DNA from: JAWPMT01 sp965267435
Lineage (GTDB): Bacteria; Bacteroidota; Bacteroidia; Cytophagales; Cyclobacteriaceae
Direction of reading: 5' to 3'
DNA length: 64,000 nt
NCBI GenBank assembly: GCA_965267435.1
Contig: OZ253960.1
Coordinates: forward strand, 2,852,001 to 2,916,000
Below are positions 8,326 through 15,727 of this stretch, piece after piece (the first letter of the stretch is position 1; each line of letters begins with the position of its first letter). The notes under the pieces are model-generated. The model did not search any database and was not told the DNA's origin. It saw only the letters and a program-made list of their open reading frames with translations. The position numbers and the translations under genes were made by a program.

Positions 8326-8770
8326 CTTCTATGGGTCTATTGAGTTTCTCCTTGTAGGTACCAAGGACCATGGTCGTACTCGTACGGCTGATGCCTTTGA
8401 TCACCTTCAGCTTATTCACCAGAAAGTCCTCCAGCTCCTTTGTTCCTGCTACCAGCACCTTCAACAGGAGGTCGTAGTCCCCCGCTATATGATGGCACTC
8501 CAACACTTCGTCCAGCAGCTCCACATCAATAATGACATCGTGGGACTGTGTATGATCGATCCAGACTTTGATAAATGCCCGTGTGTCCCAACCAAAAGGC
8601 TCGTTGGCAAGGTGTATGGTGAATTTTGATATAAGGCCCGATTCGCTCAATTTCCGAAGGCGCTCCGTCACCGCTGGTAGGGATAGATGGATGCGTCGGG
8701 CAATGTCTGCGCCAGGCATTCGGGCATTTTCTTGCAGCAATTTCAATATCGAGACGTCAACCTTGTCCAT
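8318..8770 (-). CDS. Lrp/AsnC family transcriptional regulator
   Basis: This 150-residue DNA-binding protein has an N-terminal winged helix-turn-helix (MDKVDVSILKLLQENARMPG to LRKLSESGLISKF) and a C-terminal RAM ligand-binding domain (ECHHIAGDYDLLLKVLV). Lrp-type proteins form octamers or dimers and sense amino acids. The downstream THESH gene overlaps it by eight bases and is a likely co-expressed partner. A TAGTTTTG box 18 bases upstream of the start is a plausible promoter. It is divergent from the BlaI/M56 pair across 241 bases. Confidence 0.93.
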   Translation of the reverse strand: MDKVDVSILKLLQENARMPGADIARRIHLSLPAVTERLRKLSESGLISKFTIHLANEPFGWDTRAFIKVWIDHTQSHDVIIDVELLDEVLECHHIAGDYDLLLKVLVAGTKELEDFLVNKLKVIKGISRTSTTMVLGTYKEKLNRPIEDE

Positions 8771-8787
8771 ATCTTATTTTCTTAGTT

Positions 8788-8795
8788 CAAAACTA
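8788..8795 (-). promoter_or_regulatory. Putative -7 box of the lrp-like gene
   Basis: On the minus strand this reads TAGTTTTG, an exact TAnnTTTG match, 17 bases upstream of the ATG at 8770. No clear TTG -33 element is visible at the expected distance, so the site is only moderately supported. Confidence 0.45.
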
Positions 8796-8940
8796 CTTTT
8801 GGCGGAATGAATGTCACACCCCTCCCTCCAATATACATATGATATTAAGTCTATAGGTCCCATCTATTAAGTATGTCAATTAAATATCTCAAAATAGGTG
8901 CGGCAGACGAATATTATTCAGCGCCCGAAATTTCCCTTTT

Positions 8941-8956
8941 AACTAAATTTTTAGTT
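8941..8956. promoter_or_regulatory. BlaI-type operator palindrome 1
   Basis: AACTAAATTTTTAGTT is a 16-nt palindrome with arms AACTAA/TTAGTT. It is the most distal of three related sites upstream of the BlaI-like gene and is the likely binding site of a BlaI/MecI dimer. Confidence 0.65.
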
Positions 8957-8973
8957 TTAACATTTGCATTCTT

Positions 8974-8991
8974 AAACTAAATAATTAGTTT
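8974..8991. promoter_or_regulatory. BlaI-type operator palindrome 2
   Basis: AAACTAAATAATTAGTTT is an 18-nt site with perfect 7-base arms AAACTAA/TTAGTTT around a four-base centre. It is the best-conserved of the three copies and is separated from copy 3 by two bases. Confidence 0.7.
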
Positions 8992-8993
8992 TG

Positions 8994-9011
8994 AAACTAA
9001 ATTCATAGTTT
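8994..9011. promoter_or_regulatory. BlaI-type operator palindrome 3, abutting the start codon
   Basis: AAACTAAATTCATAGTTT ends exactly one base before the ATG at 9012. A repressor bound here would block transcript initiation or the first bases of the message, consistent with negative autoregulation of the BlaI/M56 operon. Confidence 0.7.
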
Positions 9012-9374
9012 ATGAAGGAATTGACCAAGGCAGAAGAAGAAATCATGCAAGTCCTCTGGAAGCTTGAGAAGGCTTTCGTCAAAGACGTCATAGAAGAGCT
9101 GCCTGAGCCTAAACCAGCCTACAATACCGTCTCCACGATCGTGAGGATACTGGAAAGCAAGGAGTTTGTCGGACATGAGGCCTTTGGCAAGAGTCACCGG
9201 TATTTCCCGTTGATTACTAAGGACGAATACAGCAAGAAGTTCATGCGCGGATTCGTTTCCAAGTACTTCAGCGGCTCCTACCAGCAGCTGGTCTCCTTCT
9301 TCGCCAAGGAGAATGATATGAGCCTCGGCGAATTAGAGGAAGTATTAAAACAACTTAAAGCAGACGACAAATGA
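9012..9374 (+). CDS. BlaI/MecI/CopY family transcriptional repressor
   Basis: This 120-residue winged-helix repressor resembles BlaI and MecI, which dimerise on palindromic operators and are inactivated by proteolysis. The N-terminal half holds the helix-turn-helix (LTKAEEEIMQVLWKLEKAFV, then PAYNTVSTIVRILESKEFV), and the C-terminal half is a dimerisation helix pair. Three AAACTAA palindromes precede it, the last touching its start codon, so autorepression is likely. Its stop overlaps the M56 gene's ATG by four bases. In Bacteroidota such pairs are common and are usually not linked to beta-lactamase; no beta-lactamase is present here. Confidence 0.95.
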   Translation: MKELTKAEEEIMQVLWKLEKAFVKDVIEELPEPKPAYNTVSTIVRILESKEFVGHEAFGKSHRYFPLITKDEYSKKFMRGFVSKYFSGSYQQLVSFFAKENDMSLGELEEVLKQLKADDK

Positions 9375-10921
9375 ATTTTGCATATATCATAGAAGCCGGG
9401 CTAGTACATCTGGTGCTGTACCTGGGCTACCTCGTCTTTCTGAGAAAACAAACTGATTACAAGTTCCTCCGGTCGTATTTGATCGGAGCGATAGCGCTCG
9501 CTCTGGTGGTGCCTCTTTTTGAGCTACCAATTCTACCAGCCACCGGCACCCTATCACGCGCCCAGGAAATTTTGCTGGAGCCTGTTTTTGTTACTGGTAC
9601 ATCAGAAGCCGAGACCGCCTCCGGAGCCATTGGACAGGGACTGGATTGGACACTGCTGCCTGCATTAGTATCCATCGCGTTCCTTATTTCATTGACCATA
9701 GCTCTTGGTCAAATCATCAAAGCCTTTACCCGCAGTCGGAGCGACGATGCATTTGGCATATCCGTTCGGGTGCTGGACGGCGAAAACAAGAGCTTCACCT
9801 TTCTCCGCTACATCTTCAGCCCAGAAGAGCCGGTAGAGTCAGTGATAAGACATGAAAAGGGACACGCCGACCTCCTTCACTCCGTCGACGTCCTACTACT
9901 GAACGTCTTCAAGATCTTCTTCTGGTGGACGCCATCCTGCTGGTGGACCATGAGGGAGCTGCGCCTGATCCACGAGTTCCAGGCAGACGAAAAAGCATTG
10001 CAAGAAACCTCGTACGAGGACTACAAAAAGATACTGATCAGTCGTACTCTGTCATCGATGAATTTGAACTTGGCCAGTTCATTTCATCATGGCGCATTAC
10101 TCAAAAGGCTAAATGCCATGCAAGCAAAGAGAGAATCTATAAACAAGTGGAGACTGGGGGTACTAGGTATCCTCGTTGCCACGACCGTCATCGTATTTTC
10201 GTGCGCTGATAGTGAAATCCAGGAAATCGCAGCAAACGCCAACATGTCCACGACCTATCCTGCGTCAGTGGAAGAAATGCTCGGTGACCTCAAAACACAA
10301 TTCCCTGACAAGGATTTCAGCGTGATAGAAGTCCTTCACGAGGACGGCGTAGCTGCCGATCTAGGTACAGGAGACGACGTAAAGTTCAAGTTCAATACTA
10401 AGATCAAAGAGGAGCTGCATGAGCTCGTCACCGAACATAAGACAGTACACTACGCAGAGAACTCTACATCTGGTGAGCTGATGTATGTCATCGTCGAGAA
10501 TTCCAATGAATTCGTCCAGATGAGCGAGGCCGTCAAGTCAGAAGATGGCATCTACACACTCGTGGAGGAGCAGCCCTCTTTCGACGGAGGCATAAACAAA
10601 TTCTACGAATACGTCGGTTCCAACATGAGTTACCCGGATCAAGCTCGTAAGCTCGGTATCGAGGGCACCGTGTACGTACAGATGGTCGTGAATGAGGATG
10701 GCTCCGTGTCTGATGTCGAGGTAGCAAAAGGTATCGGCGCCGGCTGTGACTTAGAAGCGGCTCGTGTCATCGCCAACTCGCCCAAGTGGAATGCCGGCAA
10801 GATGGATGGCAAGGACGTCAAGGTGAAAATGATGATCCCGATCGTGTACAAACTCAACACACACGAGGTCAAAGAGGTACCGCCTCCACCACCACCATTA
10901 GAGCAGCCTCCTTCGAACTAA
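9371..10921 (+). CDS. M56 (BlaR1/MecR1-like) membrane metallopeptidase with TonB C-terminal domain
   Basis: This 516-residue protein is probably the signal-transducing protease that relieves repression by its partner BlaI-like protein. Membrane helices lie near residues 5-23, 33-50, 95-115 and 262-277. The zinc motif H161-E-K-G-H165 sits on the cytoplasmic side, followed by ELRLIHEFQADEKAL. Instead of the penicillin-binding sensor of BlaR1 it has a periplasmic region ending in a TonB-like fold (from about residue 405, SYPDQARKLGIEGTVYVQM) and a proline-rich tail (PPPPPP). This suggests it senses or contacts the envelope rather than a beta-lactam. It overlaps the repressor gene by four bases. 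Confidence 0.93.
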   Translation: MNFAYIIEAGLVHLVLYLGYLVFLRKQTDYKFLRSYLIGAIALALVVPLFELPILPATGTLSRAQEILLEPVFVTGTSEAETASGAIGQGLDWTLLPALVSIAFLISLTIALGQIIKAFTRSRSDDAFGISVRVLDGENKSFTFLRYIFSPEEPVESVIRHEKGHADLLHSVDVLLLNVFKIFFWWTPSCWWTMRELRLIHEFQADEKALQETSYEDYKKILISRTLSSMNLNLASSFHHGALLKRLNAMQAKRESINKWRLGVLGILVATTVIVFSCADSEIQEIAANANMSTTYPASVEEMLGDLKTQFPDKDFSVIEVLHEDGVAADLGTGDDVKFKFNTKIKEELHELVTEHKTVHYAENSTSGELMYVIVENSNEFVQMSEAVKSEDGIYTLVEEQPSFDGGINKFYEYVGSNMSYPDQARKLGIEGTVYVQMVVNEDGSVSDVEVAKGIGAGCDLEAARVIANSPKWNAGKMDGKDVKVKMMIPIVYKLNTHEVKEVPPPPPPLEQPPSN

Positions 10922-10942
10922 TCAAAAAAGGTCAAGAGCTCA

Positions 10943-11017
10943 CAAAAGCTGACCAGTCTGAGGGTCCCAGGCAGCAAGTCCCGAGGTTGCCGACCCGATG
11001 ATCTTGGTCAGCTTTTG
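10943..11017 (+). terminator. Long nested hairpin after the M56 gene
   Basis: CAAAAGCTGACCA at 10943-10955 pairs perfectly with TGGTCAGCTTTTG at 11005-11017 (13 bp). Inside, GGGTC (10962-10966) can pair with GACCC (10992-10996) and GGCAGCAA with TTGCC, giving a three-tier stem. The outer 3' arm runs into CTTTT. It could end the BlaI/M56 transcript, but the large structured interior is unlike a simple terminator. Confidence 0.5.
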
Positions 11018-11110
11018 CTTTTGGCGTCAAGTCTAATTGCCTGCCTGTCAGGCGGTATATGTATCCTCCCTGACAGTCCCTCAAAAGTCTCCACACGCCA
11101 GGAAACTTTT

Positions 11111-11143
11111 TACCTCCTCAAATGGATTATGCTCGTGGAGGTA
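11111..11143 (+). promoter_or_regulatory. Hairpin that could hide the Shine-Dalgarno of the thioredoxin-like gene
   Basis: TACCTCC (11111-11117) is the exact complement of GGAGGTA (11137-11143), with a 19-base loop. GGAGG is the ribosome-binding site seven bases before the ATG at 11149. Pairing would mask it, so translation might be controlled by this fold. Strong Shine-Dalgarno sequences are rare in this phylum, which makes the arrangement notable. Confidence 0.4.
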
Positions 11144-11148
11144 AGCGT

Positions 11149-11784
11149 ATGAACCCAATAGAATTGCAAAACATCATCCGCCAAAGCCTGGCAGATAGTT
11201 CTTCATACGATGAGTATGTAGCGCAGGTAGAGGCACTCGTAGAGGAGCAAAAGACCTCAGGACCCAAGCAGACCAAAGATCTGGTATACTATACCAAGCT
11301 GAATGCCCAGCGGTCAAAAAGGATCAACAAAACAGTGAGTTTACCACCAGAGCTACACAACCTGGTGATGGAGATAGACACTCCCCAGACGTGGCTGGTG
11401 CTCACTGAAAGTTGGTGCGGGGACGCCGCGCAAATACTGCCCTTGCTGTCCAAAATAGCCGACGTCAATGATTTGGTGAACTTCAGGATCGTATTCCGCG
11501 ATGAACACCTGGCGCTCATGGACGAGTTCCTCACGAATGGTGGGCGCTCAATTCCCAAGTTGATCATCCTCGACGAAGAGTTGGAGGTATTGCGCACCTG
11601 GGGCCCACGCCCAAAGCCCGCACAGACGTTATATGATGCCTGGAGAAATGATCCCGACAAGCCTCCGTACAAGGAGTTTCAGGTCGAGCTGCAGAAGTGG
11701 TATCTCACAGATCGGGGCCAGAGCACATTCCTGGAATTATCGGAACTACTCGACGAAATCATCGAAGACACCGTGGAGATCTGA
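11149..11784 (+). CDS. Thioredoxin-family protein with CGDA active-site variant
   Basis: This 211-residue cytoplasmic protein has a thioredoxin fold centred on TWLVLTESWCGDAAQILPLL. The usual CxxC is replaced by C-G-D-A, so only the first cysteine is present and classical disulfide exchange is unlikely. The cis-proline region appears as GRSIPKLIILD. Such proteins are widespread in Bacteroidota and uncharacterised. I chose ATG 11149 because GGAGG lies seven bases upstream; an in-frame ATG at 11122 would add nine residues. It stands alone between the BlaI/M56 pair and a convergent ExbB-like gene. Confidence 0.85.
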   Translation: MNPIELQNIIRQSLADSSSYDEYVAQVEALVEEQKTSGPKQTKDLVYYTKLNAQRSKRINKTVSLPPELHNLVMEIDTPQTWLVLTESWCGDAAQILPLLSKIADVNDLVNFRIVFRDEHLALMDEFLTNGGRSIPKLIILDEELEVLRTWGPRPKPAQTLYDAWRNDPDKPPYKEFQVELQKWYLTDRGQSTFLELSELLDEIIEDTVEI

Positions 11785-11795
11785 GAAAAGGAAGA

Positions 11796-11830
11796 AGCCC
11801 CCACTCGTTCCGGGCAGGGGCTGTCTCTTT
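11796..11830. terminator. Weak bidirectional terminator candidate
   Basis: AGCCCC (11796-11801) pairs with GGGGCT (11817-11822), followed by GTCTCTTT. It lies between the convergent thioredoxin-like and ExbB-like genes, where a shared terminator is expected. The stem is only 6 bp and the T-run is interrupted. Confidence 0.4.
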
Positions 11831-11838
11831 CCACTCTG

Positions 11839-12222
11839 TCAGGCCTTGAGCCTGCTATCGGTGACTGACCGCAATGTGAGCCATGAGATGTAAGCGATCA
11901 CGAAAATGACGATCCCGTAGATCGTAGTGATCGACGAAACGCGGATACCTGCCGCCAGAATATCAGGTTTGATGCCACCCGCCTGAGCGATGAACTCAAA
12001 GGCCGAATAGAGCCCGACAATCTGCCCAAGGATCCCCAGCGTCATCGCCAGTACGCCCAGGTACCTTACATAGTCGAGACTCGCCATGGCCGACGCCCGG
12101 CCTTCAAACTTGCCGTCTCGCAGGCGCAAAAAATACCTCACCGCCAGGACCAGGATCAATAGCAACAAGAGGGTCAATGGAGTGGTGAATATTGGTCCAC
12201 CTTCATATAAAAACTTAAACAT
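11839..12222 (-). CDS. MotA/TolQ/ExbB-like membrane protein
   Basis: This 127-residue inner-membrane protein has three hydrophobic segments: near residues 14-33, 52-75 (YLGVLAMTLGILGQIVGLYSAFE) and 90-118. The second and third match the proton-channel core of TolQ, ExbB and MotA. It is shorter than ExbB or TolQ (about 220-240 residues) and no ExbD/TolR partner is adjacent, so whether it forms a proton channel is unclear. A TACTTTTG box lies 56 bases upstream. Its role could be in energising an envelope process; no neighbour indicates which. Confidence 0.8.
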   Translation of the reverse strand: MFKFLYEGGPIFTTPLTLLLLLILVLAVRYFLRLRDGKFEGRASAMASLDYVRYLGVLAMTLGILGQIVGLYSAFEFIAQAGGIKPDILAAGIRVSSITTIYGIVIFVIAYISWLTLRSVTDSRLKA

Positions 12223-12521
12223 TCTTGAAATAAATTTTAGTCATTAAACAATACTTAATGCCGCGACAACATTGACCCAAAAGTACAGCGACATCCCCCT
12301 GATTTGTATTGTCGAAACCTGACCAAAACCCGGCATTTACCGCGAAAGCAGCTTTTCAGAGGGTTTTTGGGCCCCCGGGCAGGCTCTCCGCTTGTAGCTG
12401 GCTCCCCGCTGACAACCCCAAAGGCCACCACCGCTACCCGCTGCGATCCTTGGGCCGGGTTACTACACATAAGGGACGATGCTACTATATTCGCTCGTGC
12501 ACCCATCATTTGTAAATCGGC
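12223..12521. other. Intergenic block upstream of the ExbB-like and LytTR genes
   Basis: This 299-base divergent region holds the ExbB-like promoter candidate near 12278. The middle (about 12340-12470) is GC-rich, with an imperfect 11-nt direct repeat (GGCTCTCCGCT at 12382, GGCTCCCCGCT at 12400) and the string GGGCCCCCGGGC. Open frames across it on both strands show no recognisable protein and were not accepted. Confidence 0.45.
12278..12285 (-). promoter_or_regulatory. Putative -7 box of the ExbB-like gene
   Basis: The minus strand reads TACTTTTG, an exact TAnnTTTG match, within the string GCTGTACTTTTGGG. The same 14-base string occurs in front of the rhodanese gene near 52961-52974, which supports both as promoter cores. 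It lies 55 bases upstream of the ATG at 12222. Confidence 0.45.
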
Positions 12522-13295
12522 TTGAGCCAAAATCAGGAACATAAGGAAACCAGCCGCTCGTCGTTCGACTGGCGACAGATCTCACGACATACGGCATTTT
12601 GGATCATAGCCAGTCTGCTGTTGCTCTTCATCGTAAAGGCAGGTCAGGGCAGCCTTTCATTTTCCATCATCTTCACCCTCCTGCTACTACCAGTAGTGGT
12701 GGCCACATCGTATGGCTATATCTATTGGCTATTTCCGAAATATCTCTACCAGGGTCGAATGTTGGCATTTGCCATCTACGGTTTGTTCCTGTTCGTGGCT
12801 TCCATCTACCTGGAGAGCCTGGTCATTCTTCTCTCGCTTGTGCAGTTGGGCAACTATCGGTTTGCCAACATGACGCCCATCAGTACCAATATCGCCCAGC
12901 TTGGGATCGCCCTTTACTTCATCGTGTTTGTCATCACCATCGCCCACCTGATACGGCACCGGGTACTGAAGACCGACCCAGAGGATGGCGAACGCTACCT
13001 GCAGGTACGATCCGAAAGGCAAAACCGCCAGATTCCAGTCAGCGGGATCCTATATATCGAGAGCCTCGACGATTACGTCACGATCCACCTGGCAGACGAA
13101 GATGTCTCCACCAGACAGCGGATCAATAAATTGGCCAGTGAGCTTTCCGACGACTTCATCCGGATCCATCGCTCCTTCCTGGTCAACGTGAAGCACATCA
13201 AAGCCTTCACCCGGGAGAAGGTCACAGTTGGAAAAGTTGAATTGCCAATAAGCCGGACCTATAAGAAGCCAGCGCTAGAGCGCCTCGGGAAATAA
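12522..13295 (+). CDS. Membrane-anchored LytTR-domain transcriptional regulator
   Basis: This 257-residue protein joins four membrane helices (about residues 25-39, 46-70, 81-107 and 123-143) to a C-terminal LytTR DNA-binding domain (about 160-255). Diagnostic stretches are ILYIESLDDYVTIHL, RIHRSFLVNVKHIKAF and LPISRTYKKPALERLG. The fold binds direct repeats and usually controls secreted or extracellular functions. The membrane part suggests it senses a membrane signal without a separate histidine kinase. The start is a TTG preceded by a poor ribosome site; no in-frame ATG lies upstream of the first helix. It has no obvious operon partner. Confidence 0.88.
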   Translation: MSQNQEHKETSRSSFDWRQISRHTAFWIIASLLLLFIVKAGQGSLSFSIIFTLLLLPVVVATSYGYIYWLFPKYLYQGRMLAFAIYGLFLFVASIYLESLVILLSLVQLGNYRFANMTPISTNIAQLGIALYFIVFVITIAHLIRHRVLKTDPEDGERYLQVRSERQNRQIPVSGILYIESLDDYVTIHLADEDVSTRQRINKLASELSDDFIRIHRSFLVNVKHIKAFTREKVTVGKVELPISRTYKKPALERLGK

Positions 13296-13837
13296 CTTTT
13301 GCCCAATCTTCATTCTGATAGACTACTTCGTTCCAAGGCTAGATACCAGAATACGGCGGGTAGGCCTGGCACAATCTAGTGGTGCGCGGGACTTGTGTGA
13401 TGGGAGCATGCTATGAAGGTTCAACCCATCGTCATGGATTTCACCTCTTGTCTTGCGTCCATTGGACCATCGTCCTGCGAATACCGGAATCTCATTGGCG
13501 AGTACCCCTCGTATTTGGATTCTCATAGCGAGCAACATGCGAATCGAACACTGTACTGTATACGTCTAGGAGCGCCGGCCCGACCCAATCGCGGGGTTGG
13601 CGCTGGCTTGCGCGAGGAAGCATGATTGGCGGTCCACCGAAGTGGTTAAGGATTTTTTGGCGGTCCGCCGCCGCGGTTCGTTTTTGATCCGTCAAAATGA
13701 AGGCGTCGCCGACCAGGCCCCCGCGGGCACTTAAAGAGATACTAGAGTGTACCTAAGAGCATAGTACTCTCCTTGTGATTCCAGTTCATTAGCAAATATT
13801 CAACTGCAACTAGAGAATGATGAAGCGGCAAATAAGA
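13296..13837. other. Long hairpin-rich intergenic block
   Basis: This 542-base block lies between the LytTR gene and the recQ stop. It contains CCAC-CGAA-GTGG near 13636 and the perfect palindrome GGCGG-T-CCGCC near 13660, sharing the string TTGGCGGTCC. Overlapping open frames exist on both strands but none encodes a recognisable protein, and their composition is arginine- and proline-rich as expected for non-coding GC-rich DNA. It is a candidate dispersed repeat or structured RNA region. Confidence 0.45.
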
Positions 13838-15727
13838 CTATACCAACCGTACTTCATCCCGTCCTATCTCCACCTTACCCTCTTCCACCAGCACTCTGAG
13901 CGCCGTTTGCAGTGCCTCTTGCTTCCAGTCTACTTTCAGCGCTATGATCCTGTCTATCGAGATAGGAGCATGCTCCTCCAGCAAGGCGTGCAGCTCCGTG
14001 GCACTTATGACTGCACCTGCCTTCTTACGACGGACACAGTAGTCGCAGACGCCACAGTCCTCGTCCGACTGCTCGTCGAAGTACGCCTGCAGCATGCGCG
14101 TCCGGCACTTATCCTCCTGCTGAGCATACCCGATCATGGACTCAGCTTTTTCACTGGCAATCCGCGCACGAGACTTGAGTTGCTCCTCGTCTATGGGCAG
14201 GTCATTGGGATCCATCCTGGGCAGGATAAAGCTCAGCTGCGTACCACCGATTTGCTTCACGTAGTCGATCACCTCAAACTGTACCAGCAGATCGAGCCAC
14301 TGGATGATTTGAGAGCGGGAGACATTCAGGATCTTACCCAGCTCCCCTTCCTTGATAGACACAAACTCCTCAAATAGCCTACCGCCATACAGGCGTAGCA
14401 GCGCCTTGATCAATCGGTCCAGCCGTGGGTGAGCAACCTGGAAACGGTACAGGTCCTCCTTTCGCTGCAACAGGATCACCTGCGATGAGTGATGAAAAGA
14501 CTCACTAAGCGCCACCACCCCTTTGTCTTCCAGCTTCTTTAGGCTGTTGAAAGCCTCGAGTACCGGGATCTCATACGTTCGCGCAAACTGCTCCACTTCG
14601 AGCGGCATACTTTTGTCTGGCAGACTCCCCACGGCCAGCTTGTAATAGTTGGCCAGTGCCTGGTACACGCGACGAATCGTCTTCAGCGACACGTGTGCTT
14701 TTGCAACCTGATCACGCAGCCGCTGGACGTCGGCGGCGGTATAGAGGAGTACCGCGTACGCCTTCCGCTCATCGCGACCCGCGCGACCCGCCTCCTGGTA
14801 GTACGCTTCCAGTGAATCCGGCAGATCCAAATGCACCACCGACCGCACATCAGGCTTATCGATGCCCATGCCAAAGGCGTTCGTAGCCACAATCACCCGC
14901 AGGCTTCCTGTGATCCATAGGGTCTGACGTTTCTCTCTCTCCTCCCCAGAAAGTCCCGCATGGTAGAAATCTGCAACCAACCCATGACCACGCAAAGTCC
15001 GAGCTACCAACTCGGTCATTTTTCTGCTTCGTACATAGACCACCGCACTGCCCGGCACCTTCGTAAGGATCTCCACGAGCTTCTCCTCCTTGCTTTCAGT
15101 ATTGAAAACCGAGTAGGACAAGTTGGGACGCGCAAAGCTCTTGGCGAATACGTGGGCGTTCGTCAGCTGCAGCTTTTCAACGATGTCGTTTTTCACTTCC
15201 TTCGTCGCCGTAGCCGTGAGTGCGATGACTTTTTCGATGCCCCTCCGCTCCACAAAATCATGAATCTCCAGGTAAGGTGGACGAAAATCGTAGCCCCATT
15301 GGGAGATACAGTGCGCCTCGTCGATTGCGATCATAGAGATCTTCATGCGCTCGGCACGCGCCAAAAACAAGGGCGTCTTCAAGCGCTCGGGGGAGACGTA
15401 CAGAAACTTCACCTCACCATAGACACAATTGTCCAGGGCGATGTCGATCTCCCGCTTGCCCATCCCGGAATAGATGGCGATGGCCTTGATCTGTCTACGG
15501 TGGAGCTGGTCCACCTGATCACGCATCAGCGCAATGAGTGGAGAAATCACGAGGCAAACGCCCTCCAGCATCAGGGCCGGTACCTGGAAGCACACGGACT
15601 TACCACCACCCGTGGGCAATAGCGCCACCGTGTGGCGACCATCCACCACGGATTGGATGATGTCCTCTTGCAGGGGCCGAAAAGCGTCATAACCCCAGTA
15701 GTGTTTCAATACCTCTTTGGCTGTCAA
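13838..15727 (-). CDS. recQ: RecQ-family ATP-dependent DNA helicase
   Basis: RecQ unwinds DNA 3' to 5' and acts in recombination and fork repair. The 629-residue protein has the helicase core: the Q-motif region YDAFRPLQEDII, Walker A PTGGGKS at 38-44, DEAH at 136-139, TATATKEV and the motif VI block QEAGRAGRDE. The zinc-binding cysteines of the RecQ-Ct domain are present (one in EDKCRTRM, then CGVCDYC). The C-terminal end is a short winged-helix-like stretch and no standard HRDC domain is obvious, so the protein is somewhat short for RecQ. Its start overlaps the comEC stop by four bases, so the two are co-transcribed. Confidence 0.94.
   Translation of the reverse strand: MTAKEVLKHYWGYDAFRPLQEDIIQSVVDGRHTVALLPTGGGKSVCFQVPALMLEGVCLVISPLIALMRDQVDQLHRRQIKAIAIYSGMGKREIDIALDNCVYGEVKFLYVSPERLKTPLFLARAERMKISMIAIDEAHCISQWGYDFRPPYLEIHDFVERRGIEKVIALTATATKEVKNDIVEKLQLTNAHVFAKSFARPNLSYSVFNTESKEEKLVEILTKVPGSAVVYVRSRKMTELVARTLRGHGLVADFYHAGLSGEEREKRQTLWITGSLRVIVATNAFGMGIDKPDVRSVVHLDLPDSLEAYYQEAGRAGRDERKAYAVLLYTAADVQRLRDQVAKAHVSLKTIRRVYQALANYYKLAVGSLPDKSMPLEVEQFARTYEIPVLEAFNSLKKLEDKGVVALSESFHHSSQVILLQRKEDLYRFQVAHPRLDRLIKALLRLYGGRLFEEFVSIKEGELGKILNVSRSQIIQWLDLLVQFEVIDYVKQIGGTQLSFILPRMDPNDLPIDEEQLKSRARIASEKAESMIGYAQQEDKCRTRMLQAYFDEQSDEDCGVCDYCVRRKKAGAVISATELHALLEEHAPISIDRIIALKVDWKQEALQTALRVLVEEGKVEIGRDEVRLV

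Noticed and set aside
9012..10921. BlaI/BlaR pair as a beta-lactam resistance system
   Set aside because: The sensor domain is replaced by a TonB-like domain and no beta-lactamase or penicillin-binding protein gene is nearby.
12255..12542. Minus-strand open frame of 95 codons over the ExbB-LytTR intergenic block
   Set aside because: It overlaps the LytTR start, has arginine- and glycine-rich composition typical of GC-rich non-coding DNA, and resembles no family.
13323..13695. Overlapping minus-strand open frames in the block between LytTR and recQ
   Set aside because: Two different frames cover the same DNA, neither has protein-like features, and the region is dominated by hairpins.
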